A DNA stretch of 64,000 nt, taken from the NCBI RefSeq assembly GCF_004357765.1, contig NZ_SMTE01000008.1, positions 186,001-250,000 of the forward strand. The letters are read 5' to 3'. The position numbers and the translations under genes are program-made. The DNA comes from Pseudomonas putida (GTDB lineage: Bacteria > Pseudomonadota > Gammaproteobacteria > Pseudomonadales > Pseudomonadaceae). Below, piece after piece: positions 8,357 to 17,779 of the stretch. How positions within the stretch are numbered: the first letter of the stretch is position 1; each line of letters begins with the position of its first letter. Under the pieces are notes generated by a model, which made no database searches, was not told the DNA's origin, and worked only from the letters and a program-made list of their open reading frames with translations.

Positions 8357-8649
8357 TAATTAACAACTTTACTGCGCGGATCACTGGCAATCCTTCTGGC
8401 CCGTCCTACACCCCAGGCCAGCGCACGGGTCATCGATTCTCCTGGCCTAGCATCAAATGCTTCTTCGTGGAGTGGCATCCCAGTGGCCGCATATACACCG
8501 ATAAAAACCTGGGTAGCCCCGGTGCGCGACAATCTCGTCTGCACGTCAATAACCGTTCCGTTATCCAGTGTCTCATCATGGCTACGATGGGGAAGCACAG
8601 GGTCAGCCCATTTCCAGAAAACATCACCACGTATTCGCATGTCAGCCAT
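8353..8649 (-). CDS. Hypothetical protein, 98 aa
   Basis: A small soluble protein with no recognised domain; the C-terminal half (GESMTRALAWGVGRARRIA) looks helical and basic. It converges on the DUF2061 gene with a four-base overlap, and ligD lies further downstream on the same strand (its start is 2.9 kb to the right). The frame has normal codon use for its neighbours, which favours a real gene. No functional inference is possible. Confidence 0.55.
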   Translation of the reverse strand: MADMRIRGDVFWKWADPVLPHRSHDETLDNGTVIDVQTRLSRTGATQVFIGVYAATGMPLHEEAFDARPGESMTRALAWGVGRARRIASDPRSKVVNY

Positions 8650-8775
8650 CCTAAGACTTTAGTATTATTTAGACATCACCTGACCTTAGCGGAGCAGCCC
8701 ATCAACGCGAGCGCCAATTTCCCGCAACGACGCTTTTCGGACAGCTGGTAACGGAGAGTTCCGGCACAAGCCTTG

Positions 8776-11541
8776 CTACCTGATGCCAATTCGCTTCTTC
8801 ATTTCAGAGGTAATCAACTGCTCCATGCTCGCCATTCCGTCCCACGGATCATCATCCCCGAGCTCATCCAGACGCTGGTGAATAGTGGAAATGTTCCACT
8901 TTGCCGCCGATTGCAGCTCGCCGATTTCTTCACGAAAAATCGGTACCGAGACGGGTAAACCTTCCCTGGCTCTGGCTGAGAAAACGTTGGCTGTAGTCGC
9001 CCCTTTTCCATTGCGCAGGTAGTCGATAAAGATTTTGCCAATCCGGTTCTTCGGGCCCAGCACTGCGGAGAAACGGTCGGGGATGAGCTTGGCGATGTAT
9101 TTCACAATCCCCTGGCTGAACGATTTCACTTCATCCCAGGATGCTTTAGGGGTAAGCGGCACGATTATGTGGACGCCTTTGCCGCCGCTTGTCTTCAAAA
9201 AAGACCGCAGCCCGAGCTCATCCAGGACAACCAACGTGAGCTGAGTGGCTTCGACCATCGCCTTCCATGGCAAAGCCGGATCGGGATCTAGATCTAGAAC
9301 GAAGCGGTCAGGCTGTTCAATGTGGCGAGTAGTGCCATTCCAAGAGTGCAGCTCGATGGTGCTCATCTGTACCGCGCCTACAAGCGCTTCAACTGAATTG
9401 ATCACCATACCGACTTTACCCGCCTCAGCCTTGGGCACGGTGGTGATGTCCGGTATGGCCAATCGATCAGCGTTTTTCTGAAAGAACAGCTCACCAGTGA
9501 TACCTTCCGGCGCTCTCACCAGCGCAATGGGTCGGTCTATGAGATGGGGAAGGATCCATGGCGAGATCTGGGCGTAATACTCGGCGAGGTCTCGCTTTGT
9601 CAGACCACTGCTGGGATCAATGACACGCTCGGGATGCGTAATCCGTGCCGTCTTGGAAGGTGCTGCCGATGGTTTGGATACGGATCGCTGCTTCGGCGGA
9701 GCCGGCTCCTCCTGGGTGATTTCTTCAGGCGGCTTGTCTGTTCGTATACCCTGGAACACGGCATGCCTGACGACCCCGTCAGAGGTGATCTCAGCGAAGG
9801 AAACTTCGGCCAGTAAGCTTGGCTTCAACCAATGAATGCCTCTGGCATCAACACCTTGAGGAGGATTGGCCACAGGTGATTTTTTCTGCTCCAGTGGTTT
9901 CAACTTCTGCAGGATGGTGGCGAGCGTTGACTCGGTAAATCCAGTGCCGACTTTGCCGGCGTATTTCAGAGCTCCGTTAGCCATATCTGTGAGGGCCAGG
10001 ACGAGCGCGCCGAATCCGCTCCTTGCTCCCTTCGGATCGGTGTAGCCCACTATCACGAATTCTTGGCGATGCTTGCACTTGAGCTTGATCCAGCTGTCGC
10101 TGCGCTTAGAGACATAGGGGCTGCCCAGACGCTTGCCGATCAGCCCTTCCATTTTCATCTGGCAGGCGCTGTTCATCAGGGCATCGACATCCTCGGTAAA
10201 GTCTTCTGAGAACCTCAGCGTCGGGTCGATGGGATCTTCTAGCAGCTTTTTGAGCAATGCTCTGCGGCTCTCGACGGGGACGGAGCGAAGATCTGTGCCG
10301 TTCAAGTACACAAGGTCGAACAGGTAGTAAACGATGTCCTGGCTCTTACCCGCGTCAAATGCATTCTGCAGCATCTGGAAATCGGGTACTCCTTCATCAT
10401 CGGCAATGATGATCTCACCGTCCAGCCAGGCACTTTGCAGACCAAGCGAAGCGACCGCAGCCGCTTGCTTGGGCAATTTCGACGTCCAATCATGTCCGTT
10501 ACGGGTGAAGAGCCGGACGTCTTTGCCATCTACGCGGCAAAGCATGCGGTAACCGTCGAATTTGATCTCGTAGCGCCAGTCTTCGCTGCGCGGACTTGAG
10601 TCGACTAGCGTTGCCAACTGAGGGGTGAGCTTTTCCGGCAACGGCGCTTTGACAGCACCTTCCATGGGCATTGAACGTGTGGCCTGCTCAGACTTCACCT
10701 TCGCCGTCTTAGCTCCCCCACGCTTTCTGGGAATGATTGTTCGGTCGCTCAATACGCTATTGGGCAACTCGCTTACCAAGTCGTAATCAGCAAGGGGTCG
10801 AGCAGCATCGTCCTGATGTTTGATCAAGAACCACTGCTCCTGCTTCCCTTCGATGTTCGTCCGAACCAGGTTCCACAAGCCTGACAGCTTTTCCCCCTGA
10901 AGCTCGAATTTCAGCCGCCCCTTCTTATAGGCCTCGGCTGGATCGCCTTGAGGAATCCAAACGCCGCGATCCCAGACGATCACATCACCGGCACCGTAAT
11001 GGCCTTCGGGAATGGTGCCTTCGAACGATGCATAGTCCAGCGGGTGATCCTCCACGTGCACCGATAGCCGCTTGACCTTCGGGTCGAGACAAGGCCCTTT
11101 GGGGATCGCCCAACTCTTCAACGTGCCATCGAGCTCCAAGCGGAAGTCGTAATGCAGCCGTGTGGCGTCATGCTTCTGGACGCAAAATTGGAGGGCCTGA
11201 ACCTTCCGCTTCGACTGCTTACGACTTCCAGAGGGCTCAGGAGACGCGTCGAAATCTCGCATCCGGTTGTATTTTTCAAGGCTGGAGGCACCGGGATTGG
11301 TGGCCGTATCGGGCTCGATGACGACTTTGCCCAAAATCACCTCAACGAGCTTGGCCAGGGTTTTGCGCTGAGCCTTGGCTTCAGCACTGAGGATCTGTAC
11401 GGCCATGGTTTCACGCAGATCCGGGAGTGCTTCGCCAGCCTCCAATGCCTCCGCTTCTGTAAGCGCTTGTACCTGCTCAAGCACTTCAGGTCGTGAGGCA
11501 GCGAACACCATGAATGCCAACATCGTGTCGTCCATCGCCAC
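8776..11541 (-). CDS. ligD: DNA ligase D with N-terminal extension, 921 aa
   Basis: An ATP-dependent end-joining enzyme with the three usual LigD modules. A 3'-phosphoesterase domain covers about 90-270 (KHDATRLHYDFRLELDG). The ligase follows at about 300-600, with adenylated Lys in YEIKFDGYRML and a downstream EGLIGKRLG. The primase/polymerase is at about 630-910, with DLDPDPALPW and SGGKGVHIIVPL. Odd feature: about 87 residues precede the usual LigD beginning (EKYNRMRDF); they are helical and acidic (LEQVQALTEAEALEAGEAL) and I do not recognise them. No start codon exists near the usual beginning, so the extension seems genuine. The frame opens GTG-GCG-ATG; the ATG at 11535 is an equally good start. 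No ku gene lies in the window. Confidence 0.95.
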   Translation of the reverse strand: MAMDDTMLAFMVFAASRPEVLEQVQALTEAEALEAGEALPDLRETMAVQILSAEAKAQRKTLAKLVEVILGKVVIEPDTATNPGASSLEKYNRMRDFDASPEPSGSRKQSKRKVQALQFCVQKHDATRLHYDFRLELDGTLKSWAIPKGPCLDPKVKRLSVHVEDHPLDYASFEGTIPEGHYGAGDVIVWDRGVWIPQGDPAEAYKKGRLKFELQGEKLSGLWNLVRTNIEGKQEQWFLIKHQDDAARPLADYDLVSELPNSVLSDRTIIPRKRGGAKTAKVKSEQATRSMPMEGAVKAPLPEKLTPQLATLVDSSPRSEDWRYEIKFDGYRMLCRVDGKDVRLFTRNGHDWTSKLPKQAAAVASLGLQSAWLDGEIIIADDEGVPDFQMLQNAFDAGKSQDIVYYLFDLVYLNGTDLRSVPVESRRALLKKLLEDPIDPTLRFSEDFTEDVDALMNSACQMKMEGLIGKRLGSPYVSKRSDSWIKLKCKHRQEFVIVGYTDPKGARSGFGALVLALTDMANGALKYAGKVGTGFTESTLATILQKLKPLEQKKSPVANPPQGVDARGIHWLKPSLLAEVSFAEITSDGVVRHAVFQGIRTDKPPEEITQEEPAPPKQRSVSKPSAAPSKTARITHPERVIDPSSGLTKRDLAEYYAQISPWILPHLIDRPIALVRAPEGITGELFFQKNADRLAIPDITTVPKAEAGKVGMVINSVEALVGAVQMSTIELHSWNGTTRHIEQPDRFVLDLDPDPALPWKAMVEATQLTLVVLDELGLRSFLKTSGGKGVHIIVPLTPKASWDEVKSFSQGIVKYIAKLIPDRFSAVLGPKNRIGKIFIDYLRNGKGATTANVFSARAREGLPVSVPIFREEIGELQSAAKWNISTIHQRLDELGDDDPWDGMASMEQLITSEMKKRIGIR

Positions 11542-11742
11542 GCCCTCGTTTAATCGGCCTGGCTCTTCTCGCGCCGGCTCAGATCGTTCGATACCGGTGT
11601 GATCAGAAATGTTCAGCTTGAAACGGTGGCGTCAAGAATGAGTTTTAAGTACCACCGGACTTGTTGGTCTGAACTTTGCCATCTGTCATGGCTTCCCCTG
11701 CATACCTATCACGGAAATACGCGGCTGCAGGAGCTGACTTTC

Positions 11743-12945
11743 ATGAGAGCACTCACCTACCACGGAGCAAACGACGTCAGGGTCGATAACGCCCCTGATC
11801 CCATCATCGAACAAGAAGACGACATCATCCTCAGGGTCACCGCCACAGCCATTTGCGGCTCCGACTTGCACCTGTTCCGAGGCAAAATCCCCGAAACCGA
11901 AGCGGGCGATATCTTCGGCCATGAGTTCATGGGCATCGTCGAGGACACCGGGAAGGCAGTTACCAATCTGCAGGTCGGCGACCGCGTGGTGATTCCCTTT
12001 GTGATCGCTTGCGGCAGTTGCTTCTTCTGTCAGCATGATCTGTTCGCTGCCTGCGAAACCACGAACACGGGGCGCGGCTCGATCATCAACAAGAAGGGCA
12101 TCCCACCTGGCGCGGCGCTTTTTGGGTTTAGCCATCTCTATGGCGGTATCCCTGGCGGCCAAGCGGACTACGTGAGGGTGCCGAAGGGTAACGTCGGCCC
12201 GTTCAAAGTGCCTACCGAGCTGGCCGATGACAAGGTGCTGTTCCTCTCAGACATTCTGCCGACCGCATGGCAGGCGGTCATCAATGCCGAGGTTGGCCAG
12301 GGTTCATCGCTGGCGATCTACGGCGCTGGGCCGGTGGGCTTGCTGAGCGCCGCCTGTGCGCGAATGCTCGGTGCCCAGACCATCTTCATGGTCGATGACA
12401 ACGACTACCGCCTGGCCTACGCCCGCGAGGCTTACGGCGTCATACCGATCAACTTCGAGCAGGACGACGATCCAGCCGACAGCATCATCCATCAGACGCC
12501 AGGCATGCGCGGGGTCGATGCGGTGATCGATGCGGTCGGATTCGAGGCCAAAGGCAGCACTGCCGAAACGGTAATGACGGCGCTGAAGATCGAAGGCAGC
12601 AGCGGCAAGGCGCTGCGCCAGAGTATTGCTGCCGTGCGTCGTGGTGGCGTTGTCAGCGTCCCCGGTGTGTACGCCGGCTTCATCCACGCCTTCATGTTCG
12701 GCGATGCCTTCGACAAAGGCCTCACCTTCAAGATGGGCCAGACCCACGTGCAGAAATACTTGCCTGAACTTCTTGAACACATCGAGGCAGGACGCCTGCA
12801 ACCGGAACTCATCGTCACCCACCGCCTGGCACTCGAAGAAGCGGCCATGGGCTACAAGATGTTCGACCAGAAGCAGGACAACTGTCGCAAAGTCATCCTG
12901 GTGCCGGGCGCTGCACCGGGCACCTTGGGCCCTGACTACGTGTAG
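11743..12945 (+). CDS. Zinc-dependent alcohol dehydrogenase, formaldehyde dehydrogenase-like, 400 aa
   Basis: A medium-chain dehydrogenase of the FdhA-like branch. Catalytic zinc ligands are in CGSDLHLF and GHEFMG. The structural zinc cysteines are in [15 protein letters not shown], and the Rossmann motif is [13 protein letters not shown]. The substrate is probably an alcohol or aldehyde with NAD; glutathione-independent formaldehyde oxidation is one possibility. The frame extends upstream to 11599, but MRALTYHG at 11743 matches the family start and has AGGAG upstream. It is followed after 13 bases by a small membrane protein and then an SDR, suggesting one operon. Confidence 0.9.
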   Translation: MRALTYHGANDVRVDNAPDPIIEQEDDIILRVTATAICGSDLHLFRGKIPETEAGDIFGHEFMGIVEDTGKAVTNLQVGDRVVIPFVIACGSCFFCQHDLFAACETTNTGRGSIINKKGIPPGAALFGFSHLYGGIPGGQADYVRVPKGNVGPFKVPTELADDKVLFLSDILPTAWQAVINAEVGQGSSLAIYGAGPVGLLSAACARMLGAQTIFMVDDNDYRLAYAREAYGVIPINFEQDDDPADSIIHQTPGMRGVDAVIDAVGFEAKGSTAETVMTALKIEGSSGKALRQSIAAVRRGGVVSVPGVYAGFIHAFMFGDAFDKGLTFKMGQTHVQKYLPELLEHIEAGRLQPELIVTHRLALEEAAMGYKMFDQKQDNCRKVILVPGAAPGTLGPDYV

Positions 12946-12958
12946 AGGAGACAAGGTC

Positions 12959-13192
12959 ATGAATGAGGTCGCCAGCTACTTCTGGATTGCCGTCGCGGCA
13001 ATCCTTTTACTCATCGACCTGTGGGCCATCGTCAGCGTGTTCAGAAGTGACAAAAGCGATGCTGTCAAAGCTGCCTGGGCCCTGCTGATCCTGGCGCTAC
13101 CGCTGGTTGGCCTCGGTATCTGGGGCATTGTTGGCCCGCGCGGCATCAAGCGAGGTACTGGGCCCACTTCCGACGAGCACAGCAAAGGCTGA
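12959..13192 (+). CDS. PLDc_N-type small membrane protein, 77 aa
   Basis: Two hydrophobic helices (about 7-26 and 38-58) with the phrases LWAIVSVFRSDKSDAVKAAW and LPLVGLGIWGIVGPRG match the phospholipase D N-terminal-type membrane domain, an uncharacterised two-helix anchor found without the phospholipase in many small proteins. The ATG at 12959 follows GAGGAG at close range, 13 bases after the dehydrogenase stop. It is probably an inner-membrane stress protein of the same operon. Confidence 0.8.
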   Translation: MNEVASYFWIAVAAILLLIDLWAIVSVFRSDKSDAVKAAWALLILALPLVGLGIWGIVGPRGIKRGTGPTSDEHSKG

Positions 13193-13224
13193 CATTTTCG
13201 AGCTCCACTTACAGGGGTTTCAAC

Positions 13225-14550
13225 ATGATCGATCAAGCGACAGGCATGAAATCAGGCGAACGCTATCGCGTGGAAAACGTGGAGCGCGCTCATCAGTTTC
13301 CAGGCTTCTTTCAAGACGGGAAATATTACCTGGGCCCTGAGCTTCTCACCGCCGTGGGCTGGCTCGAAGGTACGCGCTTCATCTACGACAGCCTGGATGC
13401 CGAAGGTGAGCCCGTATTTCCAAACCGAGCGGCAGGCACGGTCGAAGGGCTGACGTTGACCCTGGTCGACGGCACCACACTTGAGCTCTCGCGGATCGAG
13501 GCCAGCGACACCATTGTCCCAATCGCCCCCGGTGCATCGGATACAGAACAAGAAGCGCCCAACACTGGCGCTTCGTTCAAAGGGCCTCTGCGCGGCAAGG
13601 TCGTGGTGATAACTGGCGCATCCAGCGGTATAGGCCGAGCCGCCGCACATGCCTTTGCGTGCAAAGGTGCTCGCTTGGTACTCGCCGCACGCGATGAAGA
13701 GGCGTTGTTCGACGTCCTGGATGAATGCACGGATTGCGGTACGGATGCCATAGCGGTCATGACCGACGTCACCCACAGCGACCAGGTTCAAGCGCTGGCG
13801 GCGCAGGCCGCCGAATTTGGCCATGGACGTATCGATATCTGGGTCAACAATGCCGGGGTCGGCGCGGTCGGCGATTTTGAAGAAACGCCGTTGGAGGCGC
13901 ACGAGCAGGTCATCCAGACCGACCTGATCGGATATCTGCGAGGCGCCTACGTCGCCCTTCCCTTCTTCAAGGCGCAGGGCAGCGGCATTCTCATCAACAC
14001 GCTGTCGCTGGGCAGCTGGGTGGCCCAACCCTATGCCGCCGCGTACTCGGCGAGCAAGTTTGGATTGCGTGGACTGACCGAAGCATTGCGAGGCGAGTTG
14101 ACTGAATATCCCAACATCCATGTGTGCGATATCTATCCAGCAGTCATGGACACACCAGGCTTCCGAGACGGTGGAAATTACAGCGGACATACGCTTACAC
14201 CGCCAGGCCCCGTATACGATCCCGAAATGGTGGCAAAGGCTATGGTGGCCTGCGCAATCTCGCCTCGGGCTCACACCACCGTTGGCGCCGCAGCGCGCCT
14301 CGTGCATTTGGCCAGCTACCTGATACCAGGGCTGCCGCTGTTGTCAGGGAAGCTGACGCGCTGGGGGATAAATCGCAGCCCCACAGCCGAAGCATCATCA
14401 GGCAACCTTTTTGAGCCTCCAAGTGGCAGGAGGGGTATCGACGGAGGCTGGAGGAAGCCAAAAGACAGAACACCCCTGCTGATCGGCGCAGCCGCGCTGG
14501 GAATCCTTGTGGGTTTTACCCTCACACATTCACGACGCAGAGATAGATAG
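13225..14550 (+). CDS. SDR oxidoreductase with N-terminal extra domain and C-terminal membrane helix, 441 aa
   Basis: The central part (about 121-370) is a classical short-chain dehydrogenase: TGASSGIG at 130-137, NNAG, Ser in NTLSLGS and Tyr-x3-Lys in YSASKFG. About 115 residues precede it that are not part of an SDR; they contain GRY-like and beta-rich segments (KYYLGPELLTAVGWLEGTRF). The C-terminus ends with a predicted helix (TPLLIGAAALGILVGF, about 416-433) and a basic tail, so it is probably anchored in the membrane. It follows the dehydrogenase and the PLDc_N gene in one operon. Confidence 0.85.
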   Translation: MIDQATGMKSGERYRVENVERAHQFPGFFQDGKYYLGPELLTAVGWLEGTRFIYDSLDAEGEPVFPNRAAGTVEGLTLTLVDGTTLELSRIEASDTIVPIAPGASDTEQEAPNTGASFKGPLRGKVVVITGASSGIGRAAAHAFACKGARLVLAARDEEALFDVLDECTDCGTDAIAVMTDVTHSDQVQALAAQAAEFGHGRIDIWVNNAGVGAVGDFEETPLEAHEQVIQTDLIGYLRGAYVALPFFKAQGSGILINTLSLGSWVAQPYAAAYSASKFGLRGLTEALRGELTEYPNIHVCDIYPAVMDTPGFRDGGNYSGHTLTPPGPVYDPEMVAKAMVACAISPRAHTTVGAAARLVHLASYLIPGLPLLSGKLTRWGINRSPTAEASSGNLFEPPSGRRGIDGGWRKPKDRTPLLIGAAALGILVGFTLTHSRRRDR

Positions 14551-14602
14551 AGAAGGTCTGCTTACAGAAGAACGAGCGTGGTTGCGAGATCACGTTCGAT
14601 CC

Positions 14603-14881
14603 CTACTCTGCTGACGAGCTCGTGGGATTAACCAGGCGATAGTCCTCCCCTGCTACAGCTCTCAGGTAAGCAGCATCAGCCTCCAGACGAAGATCGCGCC
14701 ATTCCTGCCAGCAGATAATCCCTCGACGATCCATCTCATCGGCCTGGCGAAGCAATTCCTCGTGATAGTCGTCAGGCGAGTCCATGCGTAATGCCCTGTC
14801 TTCAAGCGCCCGATACCAAACCGCCAAAAAATTGAGCTTCAGCAATTGGGCGGCGGAGAGGTTTTTTTCGAACGTTCGCAT
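14603..14881 (-). CDS. Hypothetical protein, 92 aa
   Basis: A small, highly charged, helical protein (LLKLNFLAVWYRALEDRAL, DDYHEELLRQADEMDRRGI) without recognisable family. It stands alone on the minus strand between the SDR operon and a receiver-domain gene. Helix content and lack of membrane segments suggest a small soluble adaptor; nothing more can be said. Confidence 0.6.
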   Translation of the reverse strand: MRTFEKNLSAAQLLKLNFLAVWYRALEDRALRMDSPDDYHEELLRQADEMDRRGIICWQEWRDLRLEADAAYLRAVAGEDYRLVNPTSSSAE

Positions 14882-15145
14882 CGGGAAATCTCACACGCTG
14901 ATGGAGGGTTGAGTCACCCTTGCACCCAGAGGTTCAGCACAGCAGTGTCAGCGGCTCGCAACCAGATTCACATGAGCACGTTCGCCACAGTCGCGCTCTC
15001 GGATGAATAGCACGACATACCTTTCAAGTGAATTTTGTGAAGAGCCGCAATGTCAGACTGATGGCGCACTGCTACGTCTTGCTGGCGACCAGCAAGAAGA
15101 CCTGGATGTCCTTTCCCTTCAGGCAGGCGGATTTTGAGTATTGCC

Positions 15146-15559
15146 ATGAAAAAGCTGGATCACGCATCTAAATCCTCTTCACCCCGTGTTCTCGTCGTCG
15201 AGGACGAACCCATGATTCGCGAGCTTCTCACCCTCTATCTTGAAGATTGGGGAGTCTCCGTTACAGCGGTAGCGACCGCTGATGAAGGTCGTGAAAAATT
15301 GGATAACGAGGATTGGGCGCTGCTGATCAGTGACATTCAGACGCCGGGTCTACTTAACGGCGTGGATCTGGCCTGGGTAGCTAACCAGCAAGCCCGCCGG
15401 ACTCGTATCATCATTATGAGTGGCTACTACGGGTTCGCCGGTCGGGCGTTACCGGAGGGTGCAGTTTTCTTGCCCAAGCCCTGGCCATTGACACGGTTAC
15501 ATGACGTCCTCACCGCAAGCTTGGCAGACCTGCCAACTACGATCACGCCACCCAATTGA
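15146..15559 (+). CDS. Stand-alone response-regulator receiver protein, 137 aa
   Basis: A single receiver domain: acidic pocket VVEDEPM, phosphoacceptor Asp in LLISDIQTPG, Ser/Thr in IIIMSGYYG and Lys in FLPKPWPL. No output domain follows, so it likely relays phosphate or acts by protein binding. ATG at 15146 is chosen over the TTG at 15134. It lies upstream of an RsbQ-like hydrolase and PAS kinase (gap 112 bases), so the PAS kinase is a plausible partner. Confidence 0.85.
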   Translation: MKKLDHASKSSSPRVLVVEDEPMIRELLTLYLEDWGVSVTAVATADEGREKLDNEDWALLISDIQTPGLLNGVDLAWVANQQARRTRIIIMSGYYGFAGRALPEGAVFLPKPWPLTRLHDVLTASLADLPTTITPPN

Positions 15560-15671
15560 ATTCACAGCCTGATTTCCATCGGAGGGTAAGGCTTGCTACT
15601 TAATCCAGTGCGTGCGCACTATCAAGGCACTCTAGCCTGCCCGGTTACGAGACTGAAAAAAGGCCAGCGTT

Positions 15672-16481
15672 GTGGATCTTCAGAAAAGAAATAATGTGAA
15701 GGTCTCGGGGCGCGGCGGCGCCACGTTGATCTTTTTGCACGGTTTTGGCTGTGATCAATCCATGTGGAACTACATTCTTCCGCATTTCTCAGAGCGTTTT
15801 CGCGTGATCCTGCTCGACCACGTGGGTGCTGGAGGTTCGGATCTAGGCGCCTACTGCGGAGAAAAGTACAGCAGCCTGGATGGCTACGCCCAGGACTTGA
15901 ATGAAATCATCGAAGAATTTGCCATAGGCCCAGTCATCTTGGTAGGTCATTCAGTGAGCGCCATGATCTGCGCTTTGGCCGATGGAGCCCGCCTTGGCCG
16001 CATAGCAGCACACGTCATGATAGGGCCTTCACCTTGTTACATCGACGCCGACGGATATACCGGGGGGTTCAAGGAAGCCGATATCCATTCCTTACTCGAT
16101 ACCCTGGACAGTAACTATCTCGGATGGTCGAGCACCATGGCACCTGTAATCATGGGCGCACCAGGGCAGCCGCAACTGAGCGAAGAGCTGACCAACAGCT
16201 TTTGTCGCACAGATCCCGAAATCGCCAAGCAATTTGCCCGCGTAACCTTCCTTTCTGACAACCGAAAGGACGTAGCTGGCCTGCGAACTCCCTGCTTGAT
16301 CCTTCAATCCACCGAAGACCTGATTGCCCCAATCGCAGTAGGCGAGTATCTGAACAGTGTTCTACCCAACAGCGAGCTCTACCTAGTGCCTAACATTGGT
16401 CACTGTCCACATATGAGTGCCCCCCACGCTTGCATAGATGCGATGGATGCCTTTCTTTCCCCATGGACGTTCACCCCATGA
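15672..16481 (+). CDS. RsbQ-like alpha/beta hydrolase, 269 aa
   Basis: The protein matches the RsbQ/KAI2/D14 family in length and motifs, with a catalytic triad Ser94 (VGHSVSAM), Asp216 (STEDLIAP) and His244 (NIGHCPH). In Bacillus, RsbQ acts together with the PAS domain of the phosphatase RsbP in the energy-stress pathway; here the next gene starts with a PAS domain and its ATG overlaps this stop codon (ATGA). The sequence supports a sensor pair in which the hydrolase binds or processes a small ligand for the PAS domain. The start codon is a GTG or nearby alternative. Confidence 0.88.
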   Translation: MDLQKRNNVKVSGRGGATLIFLHGFGCDQSMWNYILPHFSERFRVILLDHVGAGGSDLGAYCGEKYSSLDGYAQDLNEIIEEFAIGPVILVGHSVSAMICALADGARLGRIAAHVMIGPSPCYIDADGYTGGFKEADIHSLLDTLDSNYLGWSSTMAPVIMGAPGQPQLSEELTNSFCRTDPEIAKQFARVTFLSDNRKDVAGLRTPCLILQSTEDLIAPIAVGEYLNSVLPNSELYLVPNIGHCPHMSAPHACIDAMDAFLSPWTFTP

Positions 16482-17659
16482 TCGAACATTCGTGGGGCTT
16501 CCAGGATGCAGAGGCACTGTTAGAGCTGGCGCCCTGCGGTCTAGTAGTGACTACCGAGGACGGCACCATTCTCCGCGCCAATCGCACCTTCGCCGCATGG
16601 ATCGGTTGCAGTCCGTCAGATCTGAGTGGGCAACGGTTCCAAGAGCTGCTGACAATGGGAGGGCGCATTTTCCATCAGACCCACTGGGCCCCCTTGATGA
16701 AGCTTCAAGGTTCGGTCGCAGAAGTAAAGCTCGATCTGCTGCATGCCAAAGGTCATGTCATCACCATGTTACTCAATGGTGTGAGGAGAGAACACCCCGA
16801 GGGTGTTCGCAACGAGCTGGCTCTTTTCGGAACCATAGAGCGTGATCGGTACGAACGCGAACTGCTTACAGCACGCAAACGAGCGGAGGAGTTGCTGTCA
16901 GAAAAATCGATGGCAGAGTCCGCCTTGAAAAGCGCGCAGGCTGAGCTTGCTGTGGCCTATGAGAGGGCTGAGCGAAGAGCTTCTTTTGCCGAACAGATGA
17001 TTGCCATTGCCAGCCACGACCTGAAGAATCCCCTCACGGCTATCAAAATGGCCTCAGAGCTTTTGGGTCGTGGGGAGCGGCGTGAGAGAGAGCAGAATTT
17101 GCTGAGCAACATAGTCTCGTCTTCTGAGCGCGCCCAAAGAATGATCGCAGATCTGCTTGATCTAGCCTCGGTACGAATCGGTCAAGGGATAGGGATCAAG
17201 CGTCAGCTCGTCGATGTGTCCCTGCTCGTAGACCAAAGCGTCGGCGAATTGCGAGTGGCCTTCGTTCACGCCAATATTCGGCACCTGTCAAAATGCCCAG
17301 GCTCTGCGGACATCGATCCAGATAGAACACAACAGATGATAGGCAACCTGGTCGCAAACAGCGTGGCCTATGGTGACCTCAACCATCCGATAACCATCAC
17401 GACCGAGCTTAGATATGAGGCGTTATGGGTTACGGTTCACAATCACGGACAAGCCATACCTGAATCTCTGATACCTGACCTCTTCGAGCCCATGACCCGA
17501 GCCAGTGATCGCACAGATAACGTGAGATCCGTCGGCCTTGGACTTTTCATCGTTCGCGAGATCGCCAACGCCCACGGCGGAACGATCACCGTCCATTCCG
17601 CGCCGGTGACGGGCACAGCCTTCGAATTTCAGATTCCGGTGATTGGAACCGGGAGTTGA
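16478..17659 (+). CDS. PAS-domain sensor histidine kinase, 393 aa
   Basis: A soluble kinase: PAS domain (about 10-120), a coiled coil (about 125-170), a HisKA domain with the H-box IASHDLKNPLTAIKMA, and an ATPase with the N-box MIGNLVANSVAYGD and the G-box VGLGLFIVREIANAHGG. There is no membrane segment. The start at 16478 forms an ATGA overlap with the RsbQ-like gene; an in-frame ATG at 16463 is possible. RsbP, the Bacillus counterpart, is a PP2C phosphatase; here a kinase takes that place. Likely targets are the nearby single-domain receivers. Confidence 0.9.
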   Translation: MIEHSWGFQDAEALLELAPCGLVVTTEDGTILRANRTFAAWIGCSPSDLSGQRFQELLTMGGRIFHQTHWAPLMKLQGSVAEVKLDLLHAKGHVITMLLNGVRREHPEGVRNELALFGTIERDRYERELLTARKRAEELLSEKSMAESALKSAQAELAVAYERAERRASFAEQMIAIASHDLKNPLTAIKMASELLGRGERREREQNLLSNIVSSSERAQRMIADLLDLASVRIGQGIGIKRQLVDVSLLVDQSVGELRVAFVHANIRHLSKCPGSADIDPDRTQQMIGNLVANSVAYGDLNHPITITTELRYEALWVTVHNHGQAIPESLIPDLFEPMTRASDRTDNVRSVGLGLFIVREIANAHGGTITVHSAPVTGTAFEFQIPVIGTGS

Positions 17660-17779
17660 GCCGGTCAACAACCCGCTGACAGTCATTTCTAGAGACTGCC
17701 CCTGTTGGTGGTAAATGTAAAAAAAGATTTCAGCCCTTCACTGCGGTCAATCCCTATAGATCGCAGTGGAGATTACGTC

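Noticed and set aside
12304-12960. 218-aa minus-strand frame
   Set aside because: Antisense to the alcohol dehydrogenase gene, no ribosome site.
13252-14307. 351-aa minus-strand frame
   Set aside because: Antisense shadow of the SDR gene at 13225-14550; that strand has the recognisable motifs and the ribosome site.
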